A program made the position numbers and the translations under genes. Source: Eubacterium sp. (GTDB lineage Bacteria; Bacillota_A; Clostridia; Lachnospirales; Lachnospiraceae). From it: a stretch of 9,649 bases of DNA. Numbering within the stretch: position 1 is the first letter of the stretch; each line of letters opens with the position of its first letter. Below are positions 4,806 through 9,649 of the stretch, piece by piece. The notes below the pieces were generated by a model. That model searched no databases, was not told the origin of the DNA, and saw only the letters and a list, made by a program, of their open reading frames with translations. The stretch is from NCBI GenBank assembly GCA_024687845.1, contig JAILEL010000347.1, forward strand, positions 1 to 9,649. The letters are read 5' to 3'.

Positions 4806-7571
4806 TTACAACACTATCTCAACCCTGCTGCCACCGCTCTTCTCCTTGGTAACAACTACCTGTTTATCTATTTTGTCCTTTAATTCATTTACGTGGGATA
4901 TTATTCCTACGAGTTTGTTTCCCTCAGTCAGACTGGCGAGAGCTTTATATGCCATCTCGAGTGAGTCTGAATCAAGAGAACCGAATCCCTCATCCACAAA
5001 CATTGTTTCCACACGGATTCCACCAGCTGATGCCTGAACTTCATCAGATAGTCCCAGTGCAAGTGAAAGTGATGCCAGAAATGATTCTCCACCTGAAAGT
5101 GTTTTTACGCTACGCTCTGAGCCATTGTAATGATCAATAACTCCAAGTTCCAGACCACTTTTTCTTTGAGCATTTGAAGCTTCCTTCATTCTAATAAGTT
5201 CATACTGTCCACCCGACATAGTAAAGAGTCTTACATTTGCCCTTCTTATGATTCTGTCAAAATAAGTAGTCTGAATATAGGTTTCAAGCATTATTTTTTC
5301 TTTTCCTGCAAGCTTTCCATTAGCTGTATCTGATAATACCTTTACCCACTGAAGCTTTTTCTCGATTTCAGCTATTTTTTCAGATTTGGAAATGATACTA
5401 TTCCGGATGCTTTCATTATTTGTTATTCGAGAACCAACATTGCCCTTGAAATTAGTGTACTCCTCTCTCGATGCGTTTAATTCTCGTTGTTTTTCTTTTT
5501 CAGCTGTTAAATCAGGAGCATTTGATTTACTGATATTCTCTTCCAATGTATTAATTCTGGTTTTTAAATTATTTACTAACGATTTCTGATTTTCAAATGT
5601 TTCCTTTGCCTTATCATAAGCCATTTGCAAATCATTTGATTTTTTTAAAAGCTTTTTCATCTCATCTGAAGCAGCCTTTTTATTCTTAAACTGAAGGTCA
5701 TTTGAAATCTTTTCAAGCTCTTTTTCCTGTTGTTCTTTAGCAGCTTTCTTTCCTTCTAAAGAACTCCTAAGATTCCCTATCTCTTCTACCAAATCAGATA
5801 TGACTCTTTCTTCAGAAGGTATTTTCTCTTCCAACTGAGATTTACGATTAATATTATTTTCTTCAGTTTTTATTTTTTCATTTAAGATTTTTAAATCTGA
5901 CGTTTTCTTGTTTCTTATTTCAGTTATTTTTTCAGAAAGAATAGTTAAATCATCGATGTCTAACCTATCCCTTGCTTTCTTCTTTAAGGCTTCTTCCATT
6001 GTCTCTAGTGCAGTCTTTATAATGCTTGCATTTTCCGCACTTTTATCTCTCTGCTGTCTCGCTTTCTCAGCATCATTTTTCGCCTTTTCAAGTTCTTTCT
6101 CTGAAGGAATATCTTCTGTCAAATGTGCCTTTGCAGGATGTGTAGTTGAACCGCATACTGGACAAGGTTCACCTTCTTTCAGCTTTTCAGCAAGTATTCC
6201 TGCCTGACCGTCTCTAAACATTTGTTCCTTATCTTCATATAGGCTATTAAGTTTTTTAAACTCATCATCGTCATTTTTATATTTTTCCTGAGCAGCTCTC
6301 AGTTCAGAAGCCTTATCGTTACAAGCTTTTAATTCTTTTGAGATTTCTTTTAATGTATTTATATCGTTATCAATCTGACTTTTTTCGCTCTTAAGCTTTT
6401 CAAGTGAAGTTCCTGAATCTTTGATACTATCTAATTCTTTCTTTAGATTTTCAAGCTTTGATAGTAATTCTTCTTTCTCTTTATCCTGTTTTTGTAATAA
6501 ATCTGTTCCTCCCACTATTTCTTTTTCCAACTCGGATATAGCATTCCTTAGTCCATCCACTTCATCATATCTATTTAACTCATTTTCAATCTTATGTGCT
6601 GCTTTTTCAAGTTCGCCTTTTTCCTTTAATTCAGTTTCAGATTCTTTGACCAGGTTTTCATATTCGCTCATTTCAGGTAAAGCCTTATCAAGACTAACAC
6701 GGGCTTTTTCCATATCTTCTTTAGCCTTCTTAAGTGTTTCAGCAGCGCCTATATTTGCATTTACTATCTCCAGGTCATCATTTACCTTATTCAGTTTGGT
6801 CTCAATCTCATCTCTTGTGGCCATATCCTGAGATATGATTCGGTCCAGTAATTCAACCACATCATCAGTCGTCATCTTGCCATCCATCGCATTTTTTACA
6901 TCTATGAATAATACATCGTCCTTTTCTACCTTAATTCCATCGATATACTGCTTTACACTTTTTCTTCCATCCTCTGCCTGTCCATATATATCTTTTCTTT
7001 TTTCTTCAAGCACATACTGCAGAGTCTGATAGTATTTTGTCTTAAAAAGCTCTCTGAAAATTTCCATCCTGTCCTTAGTCTCAGCAAGTAGTAGTTTCAG
7101 AAAATCTCCCTGAGCAAGCATCGAAACCTGCGAGAACTGTTCTCTGTTTATTCCGAGAATATTCTCAACTGCTGCCGTAACCTCTTTCACTTTCGTTATT
7201 ACATTTCCATCTGGAAAATGAAGTTCTGCATCAGCAACCTGTTTTGTCATTCCACTTCCTTTTTTCGCTGGTCTCATATATTCGGGGTTTCGCCTGATTA
7301 TATATTCCTTTCCTCCATGAGTAAAAGCCATTTCTACCATAGTAGGTGTATCAGGCTCGGCGTATTTCGATCTGAACATAGATACATCTCTATTTGGACC
7401 ACTCGGTTCCCCATAAAGAGCAAAACAAATAGCATCAAAAATGGTTGTTTTGCCAGCCCCTGTATCGCCAGTAATCAGATAGAGTCCATTTTCTCCCAAT
7501 TGATTCATATCAATATTAGTTTCACCTGCATAAGGACCAAATGCAGACATTTTTATATATAAAGGTCTCAA
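4806..7571 (-). CDS. sbcC: SbcC, Rad50-like ATPase subunit of the SbcCD exonuclease
   Basis: 921 residues from a TTG at 7571. SbcC is the SMC-like ATPase that, with SbcD, opens DNA hairpins and trims double-strand ends in the cytoplasm. Visible: N-terminal MRPLYIKMSAFGPYAGET, Walker A GDTGAGKTT (35-43, K41), a long coiled coil, the zinc hook CPVCG (C470 and C473) near mid-protein, the returning coiled coil, the ABC signature LSGGES (825-830) and Walker B with FVDEGFG (D860, E861). Length and order fit the family. An in-frame ATG at 7667 would add 32 residues inside sbcD that do not resemble SbcC; the TTG gives the usual SbcC N terminus and follows GGGAGG by 8 nt. The start is 16 bp after the sbcD stop, so the pair is coupled. 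All catalytic motifs are intact. Confidence 0.96.
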   Translation of the reverse strand: MRPLYIKMSAFGPYAGETNIDMNQLGENGLYLITGDTGAGKTTIFDAICFALYGEPSGPNRDVSMFRSKYAEPDTPTMVEMAFTHGGKEYIIRRNPEYMRPAKKGSGMTKQVADAELHFPDGNVITKVKEVTAAVENILGINREQFSQVSMLAQGDFLKLLLAETKDRMEIFRELFKTKYYQTLQYVLEEKRKDIYGQAEDGRKSVKQYIDGIKVEKDDVLFIDVKNAMDGKMTTDDVVELLDRIISQDMATRDEIETKLNKVNDDLEIVNANIGAAETLKKAKEDMEKARVSLDKALPEMSEYENLVKESETELKEKGELEKAAHKIENELNRYDEVDGLRNAISELEKEIVGGTDLLQKQDKEKEELLSKLENLKKELDSIKDSGTSLEKLKSEKSQIDNDINTLKEISKELKACNDKASELRAAQEKYKNDDDEFKKLNSLYEDKEQMFRDGQAGILAEKLKEGEPCPVCGSTTHPAKAHLTEDIPSEKELEKAKNDAEKARQQRDKSAENASIIKTALETMEEALKKKARDRLDIDDLTILSEKITEIRNKKTSDLKILNEKIKTEENNINRKSQLEEKIPSEERVISDLVEEIGNLRSSLEGKKAAKEQQEKELEKISNDLQFKNKKAASDEMKKLLKKSNDLQMAYDKAKETFENQKSLVNNLKTRINTLEENISKSNAPDLTAEKEKQRELNASREEYTNFKGNVGSRITNNESIRNSIISKSEKIAEIEKKLQWVKVLSDTANGKLAGKEKIMLETYIQTTYFDRIIRRANVRLFTMSGGQYELIRMKEASNAQRKSGLELGVIDHYNGSERSVKTLSGGESFLASLSLALGLSDEVQASAGGIRVETMFVDEGFGSLDSDSLEMAYKALASLTEGNKLVGIISHVNELKDKIDKQVVVTKEKSGGSRVEIVL

Positions 7572-7579
7572 ATCATCCA

Positions 7580-7585
7580 CCTCCC
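7580..7585 (-). promoter_or_regulatory. Ribosome binding site of sbcC, supporting a TTG start
   Basis: GGGAGG on the minus strand begins 2 nt after the sbcD stop codon and ends 8 nt before the TTG at 7571. No comparable site precedes the ATG at 7667. A GTG at 7580-7578 overlaps the site and is too close to use it. Confidence 0.8.
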
Positions 7586-7587
7586 GT

Positions 7588-8715
7588 CTATTCCCAGATT
7601 GATTCAATACATTTCTGAACAAAATCTCTTTGTTCTTCTGACATTTCCTGATTATTTTGTTTTTCATAAAACTCTGAAAATAGTTCTATCGGAGATTTTT
7701 TCTCAACATCCTCTGCCTCATTTACTTCCTGCTGCATCGCAGTTCTCTTATTATCGTAGCTGAGCTTCATCAGGTTAGGATATATCACTCTGAGTTTTCC
7801 AACTGCATCAGGAATATCATTTTCATCCGTAAGAACAATATGAACATAGTCATCAGTATCGGTGCCTTCATAATTCTTTTTTAGAGTAATCTCGTCATAA
7901 GTCCCACGAATCTCACGTAGATTATGTTTTGGAATCAATGGAATCTCACTAATATTCACATCCCCTTTCTTACCAAACTCTACAATGGTCAAGGATTTCT
8001 TATGATCTTTTTCTGAAAATGAATATTTCAGCGGCGTACCGCAGTATCTGACTGTCTCTCTTCCTATCTTCTGTTTACCATGAATATGACCAAGTGCAAC
8101 ATAATCAAAAGCATCAAAAACAGACGCATCAACATTATCAATGCCTCCAACCATAATATCCTCAGAATCACATCTTGAAGCACCAGTAACAAACTGATGC
8201 GCAACGAGAATATTTCTCTCTTCATTATTCACATTCATATGTTCTATTGCAACGCGACAGGCGTCCGTATAGTTTTCAATCTTTTCATCTGGAAATTTAG
8301 TTCTTACCACAGCAGGCTTAATAAACGGCAGAAGATAAATATTTAGTGCACCGTTTTTATCGTTCATGGTATAGCAATTTACATCGCCATCGTAAACAGG
8401 AGAAAGATGAATTCCTGCACCCCCGATAAGTTTGCTATGATCAGCGAATCTGATAGCAGAATCGTGATTTCCACTGATGGCAAAAACAGGAATTTTCTTT
8501 TCTGCAATACTTATAAGAAAACTATCCCACAGCTCCATCGCCTCTTCAGATGGAACCGACTTGTCATACACATCACCTGCAACTAGCACACCATCAGGCT
8601 TTTCTTTTTTTATAATTGTTAGTATTTCTTTTAAAATGTATTCTTGATCCTCAATCATCGAGAATTCATTTACACGTTTTCCCAGATGAAGATCTGACAG
8701 ATGTATAAATTTCAT
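7588..8715 (-). CDS. sbcD: SbcD, Mre11-like nuclease subunit of SbcCD
   Basis: 375 residues, a calcineurin-like metallophosphoesterase that forms the Mn-dependent nuclease centre of the SbcCD complex. The metal-binding motifs are all present in order: D8-L-H10, G47-D48-V-Y-D51, G82-N83-H84-D85, H173 in VAHQF, and G209-H210-I-H212-G213. The remainder is the capping region plus a charged C-terminal segment (about 320-375) that in this family contacts the SbcC coiled-coil base. The ATG lies 12 nt after a G-rich ribosome binding site (GGGGGGAG on the minus strand, 8735-8728). The gene starts 26 bp after the zinc-ribbon microprotein gene and is followed by sbcC after 16 bp, the usual sbcDC order. 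Nothing is missing or truncated. Confidence 0.96.
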   Translation of the reverse strand: MKFIHLSDLHLGKRVNEFSMIEDQEYILKEILTIIKKEKPDGVLVAGDVYDKSVPSEEAMELWDSFLISIAEKKIPVFAISGNHDSAIRFADHSKLIGGAGIHLSPVYDGDVNCYTMNDKNGALNIYLLPFIKPAVVRTKFPDEKIENYTDACRVAIEHMNVNNEERNILVAHQFVTGASRCDSEDIMVGGIDNVDASVFDAFDYVALGHIHGKQKIGRETVRYCGTPLKYSFSEKDHKKSLTIVEFGKKGDVNISEIPLIPKHNLREIRGTYDEITLKKNYEGTDTDDYVHIVLTDENDIPDAVGKLRVIYPNLMKLSYDNKRTAMQQEVNEAEDVEKKSPIELFSEFYEKQNNQEMSEEQRDFVQKCIESIWE

Positions 8716-8741
8716 AATGTTAAGCTTCTCCCCCCTTATAT

Positions 8742-8855
8742 TTATGCAGTCTTACCTACCCCTTTGTTATATCCAATCATTTTTGCCGTAATCGGAAATC
8801 CACAATCCTCACATACCCCATTTGACATATTACCACCACATCTTGGACACTCCAT
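8742..8855 (-). CDS. 37-residue zinc-ribbon microprotein
   Basis: A short open frame starting MECPRCGGNMSNGVCEDCGF. Four cysteines in two CxxC pairs (C3/C6 and C15/C18) form a compact zinc-ribbon or rubredoxin-knuckle-like site; the rest is a short basic tail (about residues 24-37: AKMIGYNKGVGKTA). The start is well supported: GGAGG (8870-8866) lies 10 nt before the ATG. It lies 17 bp after the HD gene and 26 bp before sbcD, on the same strand, so it belongs to that operon. Function unknown. It could be a free zinc-binding peptide, a small adaptor, or a degenerate remnant of a larger zinc-ribbon protein. The strong ribosome binding site and intact cysteines argue for a real gene. Confidence 0.7.
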   Translation of the reverse strand: MECPRCGGNMSNGVCEDCGFPITAKMIGYNKGVGKTA

Positions 8856-8872
8856 AATACAACTACCTCCCT

Positions 8873-9520
8873 TTATAAATTTATTTCTTTTTTTAGTTCT
8901 TCAATATACTGCACTAAAAATTCATGTCTCTCTTCTGCTATTCTCTTTGCTTCTTCTGTATTCATCTGTTCTTTTAGCAGTAAAAGTTTCTCATAAAAAT
9001 GTTCTGCTGATTCCTCTATACTTCTGCCATGCTTTCCACCATATGCAAAGGTTCTTGCTATCCCTATAGCTCCAAGCGCATCCAGCCTGTCGGCATCCTG
9101 GACTATGCAGCCTTCGATTGAGTCAGGTCTTAGTCCTTTGTTTTTGCTGAAGGATACTGAATTAATGGCAGTGCAGATTTTTTTTATCCGACTATCTCCT
9201 AATATTTCAGAATTATCATGTATTTGCCCTGGCCTGTCTTTTTCTTTATATTGTAAATTAATGCCATCTTCTATATGATTTTCAAGGAATCTTCTCGCAT
9301 TTTCGTTATTCTCTGTTTTAAACAGTTTATGATCATCCACATCATGAAGCAATGCGGCAAGTGAAATCACCAGCTTATCTGCTTCCGGATATACCTCCGC
9401 AATATTCATTGCGTTTTTATATACGCGTAAAGAATGATTCAGGTCATGACCGTCTGCATTATTCTGGAAAATGTCTGTAATATATTCAATTGCATTTTTT
9501 ACTAGATTCTCATAACTCAT
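8873..9520 (-). CDS. HD-domain phosphohydrolase, YpgQ/YedJ-like
   Basis: 215 residues. The HD metal ligands are visible: H29 in GHDLNHSLRV, H59-D60 in LAALLHDVDDHK, and a distal D142 in the family signature QDADRLDALGAIGIARTF (141-158). An IHDNSEI segment (100-106) and AYGGKHGRS (159-167) also fit this subfamily. Members hydrolyse phosphate esters; B. subtilis YpgQ is reported as a metal-dependent nucleotide pyrophosphohydrolase, so a nucleotide-housekeeping role is plausible, but the substrate here is not shown by sequence. Cytoplasmic, with no signal or membrane segment. It is the first gene of the HD-zinc ribbon-sbcD-sbcC operon. The ATG at 9520 has only a modest site (GGGA about 8 nt upstream). 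Confidence 0.9.
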   Translation of the reverse strand: MSYENLVKNAIEYITDIFQNNADGHDLNHSLRVYKNAMNIAEVYPEADKLVISLAALLHDVDDHKLFKTENNENARRFLENHIEDGINLQYKEKDRPGQIHDNSEILGDSRIKKICTAINSVSFSKNKGLRPDSIEGCIVQDADRLDALGAIGIARTFAYGGKHGRSIEESAEHFYEKLLLLKEQMNTEEAKRIAEERHEFLVQYIEELKKEINL

Positions 9521-9572
9521 AGTTTTTTCCCATTCGTTTCATTACTATATTTCTATAAAAATACTTATGTCT

Positions 9573-9601
9573 ATTCTAACATTTCACACTTGATAATGAT
9601 A
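9573..9601 (-). promoter_or_regulatory. Predicted promoter of the HD-sbcDC operon
   Basis: On the minus strand TGTTAGAAT (9581-9573) is an extended -10 (TGn plus TAGAAT, 5 of 6 matches). The -35 position 17 bp upstream (9601-9596) reads TATCAT, a poor match, which fits an extended -10 promoter. It would give a leader of roughly 45 nt. The remaining bases to 9649 show no gene or clear structure. Confidence 0.4.
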
Positions 9602-9649
9602 TTTATTTTTGCAGTTACTATTCACGGTTTATGAGATATAAGTGAAAAC

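Noticed and set aside
6421..6831. 136-residue plus-strand open frame rich in Ser, Phe and Leu
   Set aside because: It lies antisense inside the sbcC coiled coil. The Ser/Phe/Leu composition is the complement of Lys/Glu-rich codons, and no ribosome binding site was seen.
7218..7562. 114-residue plus-strand open frame
   Set aside because: It is antisense to the conserved N-terminal ATPase lobe of sbcC, with no start signal or family resemblance.
8701..9069. 122-residue plus-strand open frame
   Set aside because: It is antisense to the zinc-ribbon microprotein and the HD gene, which both have recognisable motifs on the other strand. The hydrophobic look comes from antisense reading.
9613..9622. 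AGTTACTATT, a half-match to the operator-like repeat, upstream of the HD operon
   Set aside because: Only a 7-bp half-site (TTACTAT) without the inverted partner; such AT-rich matches are expected by chance, so co-regulation by the HTH protein is not supported.

Overview
The window comes from a low-GC Gram-positive bacterium. The AT-rich composition, strong GGAGG ribosome binding sites, and a SbcC beginning MRPLYIKMSAFGPYAGET followed by a CPVCG zinc hook suggest a clostridial lineage, most likely Lachnospiraceae. That taxonomic call is inference. Nearly all coding capacity is on the minus strand; only one small regulator gene lies on the plus strand.

Left half (1-4451): a tight three-gene minus-strand operon reading leftwards. 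In transcription order it encodes (i) a 485-residue SPFH (stomatin/prohibitin-like) protein with three C-terminal zinc ribbons, (ii) a 381-residue protein with an RX4H motif of the HEPN type (R298-C-K-Y-F-H303) and an LWxxxNA helix, and (iii) a zinc ribbon-TIR-TPR protein with a putative NADase glutamate (E208), cut off by the left edge after 546 residues. The intergenic gaps are 12 and 21 bp. Two effector-type domains (TIR, HEPN) joined to a membrane-scaffold-type protein in one operon look like a candidate anti-phage or abortive-infection system, or alternatively a membrane-stress response. This is the most interesting object in the window.

Control region (4278-4451): this 174-bp segment separates the operon from a divergently transcribed 83-residue XRE/Cro-type HTH protein (4452-4703). 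It holds two copies of a 20-bp dyad repeat (17/20 identical) with start-to-start spacing of 44 bp, and a perfect 6-bp-arm palindrome between them. One copy overlaps each predicted promoter, as expected for a repressor that silences both directions.

Right half (4702-9649): a long-stem, probably bidirectional terminator separates the HTH gene from a second, converging minus-strand operon. In transcription order that operon encodes a YpgQ/YedJ-like HD phosphohydrolase, a 37-residue zinc-ribbon microprotein, SbcD and SbcC. SbcCD is the bacterial Mre11-Rad50 nuclease that processes DNA hairpins and ends. sbcC most likely starts at a TTG at 7571, just downstream of a strong ribosome binding site, and not at the upstream in-frame ATG inside sbcD. 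No tRNA, rRNA, CRISPR array or insertion sequence was seen, and no gene-free stretch exceeds 300 bases.
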